From: Phorcysia thermohydrogeniphila
Lineage (GTDB): Bacteria > Aquificota > Aquificia > Desulfurobacteriales > Desulfurobacteriaceae
Direction of reading: 5' to 3'
DNA: 64,000 nt
Assembly: GCF_004339575.1 (NCBI RefSeq)
Contig: NZ_SMFV01000002.1
Location: 1-64,000 of the forward strand
The position numbers and the translations under genes were made by a program. Shown piece after piece: positions 19,976 through 26,960 of the stretch; positions within the stretch are counted from its first letter, which is position 1, and every line of letters starts with the position of its first letter. The notes beneath the pieces were generated by a model. The model had not been told where the DNA came from, made no database searches, and saw only the letters and a program-made list of their open reading frames with translations.

Positions 19976-20667
19976 TAATATCTACATAGCCTTTCGCAGG
20001 GGATGCCATCTCCGTCTCCATCCAACCGCGTTAAGCCGCAAACTTTGAAGTAGAACATAGCTTCTTCACAGGAGTTCATCTGAAAACAATACTTCTTTTC
20101 ACCACATGTAAAATCTTCGCCGATTGGAGTCTCTTCTCTACTATCTTCCCAGAGTCCCCTTTGGTTTTCTACGGCGTACTTGAAAGCTTCTCTCAGTTCT
20201 TCTTCATACTCCGGCTCTAATGGATATTGAGTGAGTAAGTAGGCATAACCGTCTTCTAACATTGCTTTATTGATGAATTCTCCATCTGGCGTGAAGACAT
20301 AGGCTAAAATCCTTCCGTAACGGTCCCTGTGTTTTGTTTGGGCGTTGTTTTCATCGTAAACTAAACACACTTCTTCGTAGTCTGCAAGGAGTTCCTTCAG
20401 GTGTTTTCTCGCTTCCTTTCCAAGCTTGACTATGGTTTCCACGTCTAAGTGGTTTTTCCTTGCCTGATAGTAGGCCCTACGATTTTTTCTACTCTCCGGA
20501 GTGTCTATGCCCAAAAGCCTTACGGAGGTTCTCTTTCCGTTGAATAGTATTTTTATTGTGTCCCCATCAATAACGTAGAGGAACTTGTAGCACTCCTCGG
20601 CGTAAGAAGTAAGAGTTAGAAAAATGCTCATGAGGAGTACAGTGATACTTCTGACTACACCTTTCAT
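19975..20667 (-). CDS. Secreted thermonuclease-like protein with Excalibur domain
   Basis: 230 residues. A signal peptide is visible at 1-23 (hydrophobic VLLMSIFLTLTSYA). Staphylococcal-nuclease fold motifs follow: VIDGDTIKI (33-41), VRLLGIDTPES with the arginine at about 50, and HRDRYGRILAYV. The C-terminal 45 residues contain several cysteines and an Excalibur calcium-binding motif, DGDGDGIPCE. It probably degrades DNA outside the cytoplasm with Ca2+. It stands alone, convergent with bpsA, and starts behind a strong AAAAGGAGGGG site. Confidence 0.9.
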   Translation of the reverse strand: MKGVVRSITVLLMSIFLTLTSYAEECYKFLYVIDGDTIKILFNGKRTSVRLLGIDTPESRKNRRAYYQARKNHLDVETIVKLGKEARKHLKELLADYEEVCLVYDENNAQTKHRDRYGRILAYVFTPDGEFINKAMLEDGYAYLLTQYPLEPEYEEELREAFKYAVENQRGLWEDSREETPIGEDFTCGEKKYCFQMNSCEEAMFYFKVCGLTRLDGDGDGIPCERLCRY

Positions 20668-20792
20668 TTTCCCCTCCTTTTGTAGTTTTTTTATCTATAG
20701 CAGGCTTTAGAAGTCCCTCCTTAAGTTTTTAATTTTTTCAACTTCTAAAAAATGCACTACTTATTTTTCCATATTTTGAGAGTTTTTTATAA

Positions 20793-21041
20793 GAACTTTC
20801 CTTACTCCCCTTTAAGGCAAAGAACTACGACACTCTTACAGGTGGAGGTCTTCTTTCTATGCACAGGGATTCCCTTTCCCTAAACGACAGGGAAGAGGTC
20901 TTCGGAGCTCTTAACTTCATATTTGGTTCTCAAAGATCGGTCTTTGTAAACAGCTGTTTACGCTAAAGAATGCAAATGATTGTTTACAGAGTGTCAAGGG
21001 GTGAGGTAATCATGAACAACCCACCACGACAAAAGCGTTAA
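20793..21041 (+). pseudogene. Possible eroded gene fragment, unknown family
   Basis: One frame stays open for 57 codons after a TAA, hits TAA at 20964-20966, and then continues in the same frame for 24 more codons to TAA at 21039-21041. The codons resemble native use (AAG, AAC, GAC, AGG, CTT). The first part reads as a plausible protein (FKAKNYDTLTGGGLLSMHRD) and the second includes MIVYRVSRGEVIMNNPP. No start with a good ribosome site is visible for the whole frame. I do not recognise the family, and chance is a real alternative. Confidence 0.22.
20946..20987. promoter_or_regulatory. Perfect 16-base palindrome plus third half-site
   Basis: GTAAACAGCTGTTTAC at 20946-20961 is a perfect dyad. 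The half-site TGTTTAC occurs again at 20981-20987, 26 bases after its first copy. This layout resembles an operator for a dimeric DNA-binding protein. The target promoter is not clear; the HEPN-motif gene starts about 160 bases downstream. Confidence 0.4.
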
Positions 21042-21098
21042 GAGGGATAAGAAACGGTTGAATTAGGGAAAGAATGCTTGGTAGTTGTTGAGGCACTA

Positions 21099-21118
21099 AT
21101 AAGTTGGTTATAACTTAT
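21099..21118. promoter_or_regulatory. Inverted repeat over the putative promoter of the HEPN-motif gene
   Basis: ATAAGTT (21099-21105) and AACTTAT (21112-21118) flank a 6-base spacer. The region includes TATAAC/TATAAA, possible -10 elements, 25-45 bases before the ATG at 21145. A TTGTTG or TTGAGG about 15-18 bases upstream could be the -35 element. The dyad could be an operator. Confidence 0.4.
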
Positions 21119-21144
21119 AAAGTAGTAACTGGGAGGAGGGGTAG

Positions 21145-21681
21145 ATGGAAAAAATAGTAGTGGATGTCTTTCTGTCGGAAATAGAACAACAATGCAAGTT
21201 TGCATCCATTGCTGTAAAACAAATGTCTGCCGGATTAAGTAACAGAGATTCCAATTTGTTTTGGTATGCAATGCAAAGCTTTTTAATAGCTGTAGCAAAT
21301 ATTTCCAAAATTCTTTGGCCACAATGTTCTGGCTCTAAAGAAAGAGGGAAAAAGTTGAGGGAAATTTTGGGTATTAGAGGTGATTCTCCTATAAGACATA
21401 GGAGATTTAGGAATCACTTTGAACATTTTGATGAAAGGATAGAAGAATGGGCATCGTCTTCAAAAAGACGCAACTTCGTTGACTTAAATATATGTTCACC
21501 GGGTATGATAGTTGGAATAGATCCTGAAGATATTCTTCGCAATTTTGATCCTAAAACTTGGACACTCACTTTTAGAGGAGAGGTATACAAGCTAAAACCA
21601 GTTATGGATGCTATCCAAGACCTTCATCAAAAAGTTTTAGAGCCAAGGGACAAGCGTTGGAATAGAAGTGTTAACAGATGA
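21145..21681 (+). CDS. Putative HEPN-domain RNase-like protein
   Basis: 178 residues, family not recognised with certainty. Mostly helical by composition. The segment R89-N90-H91-F92-E93-H94 matches the R-polar-x3-H (Rx4H) active-site motif of HEPN ribonucleases, inside the longer stretch RHRRFRNHFEHFDERIEEW. No signal peptide or membrane segment. The start ATG follows GGGAGGAGGGG. No nucleotidyltransferase partner is adjacent; the next gene is convergent. HEPN proteins are often toxins or phage-defence effectors, so a role of that kind is an inference. Codon use is more AT-rich than in the housekeeping genes. Confidence 0.6.
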   Translation: MEKIVVDVFLSEIEQQCKFASIAVKQMSAGLSNRDSNLFWYAMQSFLIAVANISKILWPQCSGSKERGKKLREILGIRGDSPIRHRRFRNHFEHFDERIEEWASSSKRRNFVDLNICSPGMIVGIDPEDILRNFDPKTWTLTFRGEVYKLKPVMDAIQDLHQKVLEPRDKRWNRSVNR

Positions 21682-21686
21682 AAGAA

Positions 21687-21959
21687 TTAAGAGAGGTCAG
21701 ACGAATTTCTACTTCTCTTCTTTGCATAAAGATATACAGCATAGCCAATAAACATTGTTATCAGAACTTCAATCAAAAGAAGAAGGGCATCAACTTTTAG
21801 TGGATACTTAGTATCAATTTTGAATTTTTCCCATATAGGCCCAAATCCCCAAGATATGTAGTTCCCAGCTGGTAAAGCTCTTAATTTTGGAGGAAAGAGA
21901 AACTCCAACAAACACAAGAACCCTGTTAGAATTAAAATTAGCTCCCTTTTTACACTCAT
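21687..21959 (-). CDS. Small membrane protein, unknown function
   Basis: 90 residues with two hydrophobic segments, about 6-22 (LILILTGFLCLLEFLF) and 56-77 (VDALLLLIEVLITMFIGYAVYLY), separated by a short loop with WGFGPIWEKF, and a basic-then-polar C terminus. I do not recognise a family. It converges with the HEPN-motif gene, leaving 5 bases between the two stops. Confidence 0.55.
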   Translation of the reverse strand: MSVKRELILILTGFLCLLEFLFPPKLRALPAGNYISWGFGPIWEKFKIDTKYPLKVDALLLLIEVLITMFIGYAVYLYAKKRSRNSSDLS

Positions 21960-22122
21960 AAAACCTACAACCTCGGGAAGGATTAGCTGTATTTTACCAC
22001 AGCATGTAGAACTACTTCCATGAGCAAGCGGTATACAAATGGGGCAGAAACTTTTGTGGCCAAGTGGGGGAGGGGGATTTAAAATGAAGAGAGTGTGATA
22101 GTTGAGAAGTTGTTAACCTTTT

Positions 22123-23096
22123 GAGGGTGTTTGAAAATTGCCGAAGTGAAAGAAAAAGCCTACCTTCCCCGGCATGAGACCAAAAAAACTTCATCCCAAA
22201 AGACTCTTAAAAGAAGTCAACTACTACATGCGCCGGAGAGGTAGGCCAATAAAAAGTTATTTCAAAACTTCTAAAAGGGGAAGACCTCCAAAGTATCCAG
22301 ACGACATAATTCTCCTAATGCTCTTCCTACAAGTTATTTGGAAACTCTCATTTAGAGAAGTTGAGGATTTCGCAGTTAATATCTTCGGAAGAGAAAACGT
22401 CCCAGATTTTTCTACTTACTACTACAGGCTAAAACATCTACCTTCCTTACTCTTAATAGACTTCCTTAACTTCTTATCTTCCAAACTGCTCAAGAAATAT
22501 CACAAGAGGATAGTAGCCCTAATATTTGACGGAACAGGGTTTAAGTATGACGAGCTTTATCCGCTGAAGATACTTAGAGGAGGAGAGATAAAGCAGGTAA
22601 AGAGTCATGTAAAGACGGTAATTTTGAGTGCTCATCTTGGAAATGGTAAACGGTTCATAGTATCGCTTTCCTGTGGTAGAAGTTACTCCTCAGAAGTGAA
22701 ACTTGCTCAAGAAGTTCTCAATTTTGTTTTTCACTCAAATACAGTTTACTGCTACCTGAAAGGGAAACCGGTGTTAGGGGATAAAGCTTATGACAACGAA
22801 GAATTTATCAGTGAACTGTTGCTTTTAGGTCTTAAACCTTACATCAAGGTTAGGGAGAGTTTTAGGAAGAGGGTAGTATCTTCTATTAGGAGATTGTGTA
22901 AAGGTCTTGTGGAGGGGAATAGTCTTTATAGGAAACGAGGGATGGTAGAGGGGATATTTGGGGAGGTTAAGCAGGCGTTAGGGAGCTATGAGAGGACTAA
23001 GGACTTTCAGATAGCTCAGTTGTTTGTGATTGCCAAGTTTTGTGTTTTCAATCTCTGGGTTCTTGCTTTGGTCATTCGGATTTTTCAAACAGTCTC
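22123..23096 (+). mobile_element. IS5-like insertion sequence
   Basis: The left end at 22123 reads GAGGGTGTTTGAAAATTGCCG. The right end, read inward from 23096, is GAGACTGTTTGAAAAATCCG. They match at most positions and form imperfect terminal inverted repeats around the transposase gene. No clear target-site duplication is visible (TTT on the left, CAT on the right), so the copy may be old or the exact ends may be off by a few bases. Confidence 0.75.
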
Positions 23097-23124
23097 CATT
23101 CTTGATTTGACACTTCGTTCTTAA
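22174..23124 (+). CDS. IS5-type DDE transposase
   Basis: 316 residues. The N terminus is basic (GRPIKSYFKTSKRGRPPKYPDDI), as in IS5-type transposases. The DDE triad is readable as DGTGFKYD (first Asp about 124), GDKAYDNEE (second Asp) and YRKRGMVEGIFGEVKQ (the Glu with a Y-R-K motif). The gene looks intact. Oddly, its frame runs through the right inverted repeat, which encodes RIFQTVS, and uses about 9 codons of flanking DNA before the TAA, which overlaps the ATG at 23124. Confidence 0.88.
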   Translation: MRPKKLHPKRLLKEVNYYMRRRGRPIKSYFKTSKRGRPPKYPDDIILLMLFLQVIWKLSFREVEDFAVNIFGRENVPDFSTYYYRLKHLPSLLLIDFLNFLSSKLLKKYHKRIVALIFDGTGFKYDELYPLKILRGGEIKQVKSHVKTVILSAHLGNGKRFIVSLSCGRSYSSEVKLAQEVLNFVFHSNTVYCYLKGKPVLGDKAYDNEEFISELLLLGLKPYIKVRESFRKRVVSSIRRLCKGLVEGNSLYRKRGMVEGIFGEVKQALGSYERTKDFQIAQLFVIAKFCVFNLWVLALVIRIFQTVSILDLTLRS

Positions 23125-23135
23125 TGAGATACATT
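23107..23135 (+). promoter_or_regulatory. Candidate promoter just outside the IS right end
   Basis: TTGACA at 23107-23112 and TACATT at 23130-23135 are separated by 17 bases. Transcription from here would start inside the first codons of the longest frame of the next gene, which favours its internal ATG at 23193 as the real start. Confidence 0.5.
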
Positions 23136-24302
23136 TCTATTAAAACGGAAGAGCTTCTAAAAGCTGTTTTTGCTCCTAATTTGGAGTATGCGATGGGACT
23201 CATAGAGAGGATTAGAAAACAGGTAGATCCAGTTGAAATGGCCAGTAGAAACCTTAAACTCCTTATGAAGAACCTCAAAGTTGAGAGGAAAAAAATCTCT
23301 GAAGAAGCTGGTGTTCCTGAAAAGTTCTTAATAGCAGTGGAAAAAGGCGAATTTGTTCCCTTCAGCGTTTATGAGAAGATAGCTTCTTACTTTGGTATTT
23401 ACACTTCAGACTTTATAGGAAGCAAAATAGAGGATTCTCTTATAGGAGTATTCTTTAGACACAAGGGTGAAGAATATTTATCTTTAAGAGATAAACATTT
23501 TCTTATACGCCTTAAAGAGTGGGCTCGAGTTTATAGAGCTTCCTATCCTGTTAGAGAAACAGAAATACTTAAAAAATTCAGACAAGTACTTAAGGAGGCT
23601 AATAAACGGAACGTAGAGGAAATAGGAACGAGATTTAGGAAAATTATAGGCTTTGACGATTACAGCTTAGGACAGATAAAAAAGTGGAAAACATGGGAAG
23701 TGAAAAACTGGTTAAGAAATATAGAAGAGAGTATTCATAAGGCATTTGGAATAAAGATAATCCACGTGTCTCCTTCAGCCCCTCCTTCTTTTAGAAGCAT
23801 TTACTTCCCAGAAACCGAAGTTATTTTTATAATAGACCCCCGCAATATAGCAATCAATCTATTTCAAATAATGCATGAACTTTTCCATTCCTTCAGAAAG
23901 GAATTTGTTGCTGAATTTGACATATTTAATGGTTACGATGGTCACTCTGAAGAAGACTTTCTCGCTAATCAATTCGCTGCTTCAGTATTGATACCAAGGG
24001 AGTTGCTTAAAAAAAGGTTACAACAGGTAAGTCCGAAGGATGTTAAGGAGTTAACTTCTATATACGAAGAGTTCTTGGGAAGTAAAGAAGTTTTCAGGTA
24101 CCGTTTAAAAGCGCTTGGGTGCAGGAATTTAGAAGAGCTCGTAAAAGAAATTAAGCCAGGATTAAGACCTATTTATATTACAGACAAGAACAAATTGCCC
24201 AAAGAAATTAAACAAGCTCTTAACAAACTACGAGAGGAAGGAAAAATAACCTATAATAGATGGGAGGAGTTGGCAAAAACCGATGTACTTGTTGGTTGTT
24301 GA
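23124..24302 (+). CDS. HTH / ImmA-IrrE metallopeptidase protein, probable antitoxin
   Basis: 392 residues from 23124, or 369 from the ATG at 23193, which has GGAG 6 bases upstream and fits the promoter at 23107. Residues about 44-95 form an XRE-like helix-turn-helix (LMKNLKVERKKISEEAGVP, then VYEKIASYFGI). The ImmA/IrrE zinc peptidase core is at 249-290, with H251-E-x-x-H255 and third ligand E276/E277 in EEDFLANQFAASVLIPREL. Such proteins act as antitoxins or as repressor-cleaving proteases. The 3' end overlaps the next gene by 20 bases, as toxin-antitoxin pairs often do. Confidence 0.85.
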   Translation: MRYISIKTEELLKAVFAPNLEYAMGLIERIRKQVDPVEMASRNLKLLMKNLKVERKKISEEAGVPEKFLIAVEKGEFVPFSVYEKIASYFGIYTSDFIGSKIEDSLIGVFFRHKGEEYLSLRDKHFLIRLKEWARVYRASYPVRETEILKKFRQVLKEANKRNVEEIGTRFRKIIGFDDYSLGQIKKWKTWEVKNWLRNIEESIHKAFGIKIIHVSPSAPPSFRSIYFPETEVIFIIDPRNIAINLFQIMHELFHSFRKEFVAEFDIFNGYDGHSEEDFLANQFAASVLIPRELLKKRLQQVSPKDVKELTSIYEEFLGSKEVFRYRLKALGCRNLEELVKEIKPGLRPIYITDKNKLPKEIKQALNKLREEGKITYNRWEELAKTDVLVGC

Positions 24303-24885
24303 TAATGGTCCAATATTAAGTCTTTATAAGTGCCTCAAATGGCAATATTTCTTTGAAACATTTTCAAAAATCTGTGGAGTAGAATTCAGAAGACTGGAGC
24401 TGGCTAAGAAGGAGTTTGAAAAGCAACGTGGGAACATACCAGGTATAGTATATGTTGCTACTGAGGAGATAGAAAATGACCCAGACTTTGCTTATCTTGT
24501 TGCCTATCTTAACCAGCTTAAGGATACTTGTAAACATGAAAGAGACGATGTTACTAACAAAATAAGGTGTCTCAGTGAGGTTGATATTAAGCAACTTGCT
24601 TACGTCTTGCTTCTTCTTGATAGAGGATGTGATAAATTTCCCAAATACTTAACAGAAGAAGACGTCCTGAGAAAATTTGTTAGAAACTCTAAAGACCTAG
24701 AGGAATACTTTTCAAAAATTTTTTGTTCTACAAAGGATATTCTTATTTGTTACTGCAAGAAAAACAGTAATCTCAAGAAGACTTATCACGAATACCTCGA
24801 AATCCTTAAAAAGAAAGGACGAATGTTAGGACATCTTCCTGAACCAAAGGATTGTTTTTGTTGTGGTAAAAGAAGTCGTTTTTAG
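24283..24885 (+). CDS. PIN-like protein, probable toxin partner
   Basis: 200 residues. The opening LLVVDNGPILSL resembles the first acidic motif of PIN nucleases (D7). SEVDIKQLAYVLLLLDRG (D101, D113) resembles the central motif, and KYLTEEDVLRKF (E125-D127) the third. Similarity to DUF4411-type PIN toxins, which pair with HTH-ImmA/IrrE proteins, is an inference from layout. The C terminus has a cysteine cluster (CFCCGK) that is unusual for PIN proteins. It overlaps the upstream gene by 20 bases. Confidence 0.6.
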   Translation: MYLLVVDNGPILSLYKCLKWQYFFETFSKICGVEFRRLELAKKEFEKQRGNIPGIVYVATEEIENDPDFAYLVAYLNQLKDTCKHERDDVTNKIRCLSEVDIKQLAYVLLLLDRGCDKFPKYLTEEDVLRKFVRNSKDLEEYFSKIFCSTKDILICYCKKNSNLKKTYHEYLEILKKKGRMLGHLPEPKDCFCCGKRSRF

Positions 24886-25090
24886 TCAAAATCTAATTCT
24901 TACAGGGCGTCTAACTTACTTAGACTAAGATATCACGATTCATAACTGAATATAAGAAAAAAGACCCCCTTTTCATCATATTCTAATAGAGGTTAAGGGA
25001 TTTAGCTTTGCTGGAACGTGATATGTCATGATATATCCTGACATGTTGTTTCATTTTTCTGTGTTTTTGTAGTTTTTTTCAAGAAAAAAA
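24886..25090. other. Intergenic stretch between the toxin-antitoxin pair and tRNA-Thr
   Basis: 205 AT-rich bases without a credible gene. CTTAGACTAAG is a short palindrome, and ATGTCA...TGACAT is an inverted pair around 25024-25045 flanking TGATATATCC. Neither lies at a clear promoter. No copy of the tRNA-Thr 3' end is seen here. Confidence 0.4.
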
Positions 25091-25166
25091 TGGTGCTGGC
25101 GGGGGGGCTCGAACCCCCGACCTGGGCATTACGAGTGCCCCGCTCTGCCAGCTGAGCTACGCCAGC
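25091..25166 (-). tRNA. tRNA-Thr (CGU)
   Basis: Complete cloverleaf on the minus strand: acceptor GCTGGCG/CGCCAGC, discriminator A and an encoded CCA (TGG at 25091-25093). The anticodon arm is GGGCA-CTCGTAA-TGCCC with anticodon CGT, reading ACG. The T arm has GGTTCGAGCC. It lies 22 bases downstream of the DUF2892-like gene on the same strand. Confidence 0.96.
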
Positions 25167-25188
25167 AGATTTGCAGCTATAAATATAG

Positions 25189-25440
25189 TCAATTCCTCTC
25201 TTCTTTGCAGTACTTCTCAAGTAGGGAAGGCACTCCTAACTTGTGAAGAAGGATTGATGATGGACATAGTCCTGTGATTGCGTAGAACATTAGCATAAAT
25301 CCTACGAAGGCTGTAAAGTAAAGGAAGTACTTACTGACTGTAAGTCCTAAAACAACGCTGCCAAAAACAAAAATTCCTGCAAGAAGAGAAGTTATTCTTT
25401 CCACGTACCAGCTATCGGTTTTCGCCCTGTAGATTGGCAT
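25189..25440 (-). CDS. DUF2892-like small membrane protein
   Basis: 83 residues from the ATG at 25440, which has GGAGGGGAACG in front; longer frames lack such a site. Two hydrophobic segments span about 16-34 and 39-58 (LAGIFVFGSVVLGLTVS and YFTAFVGFMLMFYAIT). The motif GLCPSSILLHKLG after the second segment is the C-P signature of YgaP/DUF2892-type inner-membrane proteins, often linked to sulfur or rhodanese genes. Function unknown. Its start overlaps the upstream gene by 29 bases. Confidence 0.75.
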   Translation of the reverse strand: MPIYRAKTDSWYVERITSLLAGIFVFGSVVLGLTVSKYFLYFTAFVGFMLMFYAITGLCPSSILLHKLGVPSLLEKYCKEERN

Positions 25441-26155
25441 CGTTCCCCTCCTCTTTTGGATAGACAGTTTGACAGTTTGAAGGAGTTGTCCTGTAGAGCT
25501 CCTCCGCACCTATAAATTTACTTCCAAAACAGATACCTGCAAGGTCTCCACTCCTTGTAAATACAAAACCGTTGTCGCTACAGATACCTTTAAAGTCCTT
25601 GAAGTTTAAATTGCCCTTCTCGTCAGGTACAACGAGCACTCCCTTTCCTTTAAGCTTCTCTCTGTGAATTTCTGGTGGCCAGACGCCCTTTACGGTGTAA
25701 ACAACGTCAACTATACCATTTTCGCAGAGGAAAACCTTTTCTGGCTCTTCTAAGACTAAGTCATCTGAGATGTAGGTTCTAATAAAGGGCCACTCCATAG
25801 TTGAAAAGGTTATAAGGTGAATTTCCGTTCCACTGCTAACGCCCCTTACTTTTAGGATTAGGGCAGGGTAGTAGGCGATTCCTTCTTTTATCCTCTTGAA
25901 AGATGAGAGGATAGTTTCATTTATTTTTTCCTCTTCGTCTATTTTGTCTTCCTGTGGAGCATTTTCGGGAACGTCTATAGTATTTTCCTCGCTGTCTGTT
26001 GTTTCTGGAACTTTTGTGTCCGTATTCTTCTCTGTTACTACGTGCTTAGCGTTTGTGATGCCTGTAGTTGGTCTGTAGAATGCAACAATCACACCTATGG
26101 AGAAGGCGATTATTACTGAGAAGAGAACGGCTAAGAAGTCAAGGAGTCTGCTCAT
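25412..26155 (-). CDS. Membrane-anchored protein of unknown function
   Basis: 247 residues. One transmembrane segment at about 5-27 (FLAVLFSVIIAFSIGVIVAFY) is followed by an acidic, low-complexity linker to about residue 80 and then a globular domain. The end of that domain (GICSDNGFVFTRSGDLAGICFG) is faintly like the closing strand region of trypsin-like proteases, but I see no catalytic triad and make no claim. The start follows AGAGGAGATAG. Same operon direction as the upstream TPR lipoprotein, which it overlaps by 17 bases. Confidence 0.7.
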   Translation of the reverse strand: MSRLLDFLAVLFSVIIAFSIGVIVAFYRPTTGITNAKHVVTEKNTDTKVPETTDSEENTIDVPENAPQEDKIDEEEKINETILSSFKRIKEGIAYYPALILKVRGVSSGTEIHLITFSTMEWPFIRTYISDDLVLEEPEKVFLCENGIVDVVYTVKGVWPPEIHREKLKGKGVLVVPDEKGNLNFKDFKGICSDNGFVFTRSGDLAGICFGSKFIGAEELYRTTPSNCQTVYPKEEGNDANLQGENR

Positions 26156-26960
26156 CTATCTCCTCTAACTTAAGTTTTGCCTTTATTCCGAGGCCACTGG
26201 CAGGGTCTATCTCCATACACTTTTTAAAGTACTTCTTGGCAATCTTTAACTTCTTCTCTTTAAGGTAGATTTCACCGAGGGCACAGTAGGGAGGTTGTAG
26301 CTTTGGGTAAAGGCCTATAAGTCTAAAGTAGATTTCCTTTGCCCTTTCTGTATTCCCTTCGTCTGTGAGGAGTTTTGCAAGCTCTAAGTAGGCCGGTATG
26401 TAGTCGGGGTTGTTCCTGAGAGCTCTAACCAAGTTCTTTTTAGCCTCTTTCCTTCTACCTTCTTTAAGGTCAAGGAGGGCTAATCTGTAGTAAGCGACTT
26501 CCGGAGTTAGGTAAAGGGGATTAGAGAGAGCCTTGTTGTAGTACTCTCTTGCCTTCTGGTAGTTTCCTCTTTCCTCGTAAACGATTCCAAGGTTTAGGTA
26601 ACTTTCAGAAAAGTCCTTTTTCAGTTTGATGGCTTTCAGAAAGTTTTCCTCTGCTTTGCTGAGGTCTCCCCGTTTTAAGAAGGCTACTCCGATTGCGTTG
26701 TATATCTTGGGGTCGCGAGGGGAGAGTTTTTTGGCTTTAAAGAGATAGTTAAGGGCTAAAGGAATTTCGCCTAAACGTAGGTAGGATATTCCTATCTGGT
26801 AGTAACCTTCTGCTTTCTCCTTTGGTGATGGTTTTGACGCCTGAGGGGGAGGTTGTTGGGGGACGGGAGCTGTTTTAGTCTGTCCCTGTCCTCCTCCTGA
26901 AAAAGGTGCACAGGACGATAACGTTAGTACGATGAGTGCCAAGGCCGTGGACTTTCTCAT
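26139..26960 (-). CDS. TPR-repeat lipoprotein
   Basis: 273 residues. The signal sequence ends in a lipobox (LTLSSC), so the protein should be lipid-anchored after cleavage at Cys17. A Pro/Gln-rich linker follows, then about six tetratricopeptide repeats, for example AEGYYQIGISYLRLGEIPLA and SYLNLGIVYEERGNYQKA. Such proteins scaffold complexes at the outer membrane, for example in type IV pilus assembly (PilF-like). No pilus genes are next to it, so that role is a guess. GGGGAGGTA precedes the ATG. Confidence 0.85.
   Translation of the reverse strand: MRKSTALALIVLTLSSCAPFSGGGQGQTKTAPVPQQPPPQASKPSPKEKAEGYYQIGISYLRLGEIPLALNYLFKAKKLSPRDPKIYNAIGVAFLKRGDLSKAEENFLKAIKLKKDFSESYLNLGIVYEERGNYQKAREYYNKALSNPLYLTPEVAYYRLALLDLKEGRRKEAKKNLVRALRNNPDYIPAYLELAKLLTDEGNTERAKEIYFRLIGLYPKLQPPYCALGEIYLKEKKLKIAKKYFKKCMEIDPASGLGIKAKLKLEEIDEQTP

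Larger units (their letters stand above)
20668..21144. other. 477-base gap without an intact gene
   Basis: AT-rich stretch between the nuclease gene (-) and the HEPN-motif gene (+). It holds one possibly eroded reading frame (20793-21041), a perfect 16-base palindrome with an extra half-site (20946-20987), and a 7-base inverted repeat overlapping the likely promoter of the next gene (21099-21118). I see no RNA gene here. Confidence 0.6.

Noticed and set aside
20668-25166. Integrative element inserted at tRNA-Thr (3' end of the tRNA faces the accessory stretch)
   Set aside because: I found no second copy of the tRNA 3' end on the far side and no integrase gene.
25026-25220. 64-codon minus-strand frame over tRNA-Thr
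   Set aside because: It is a translation of the tRNA and its flanks.
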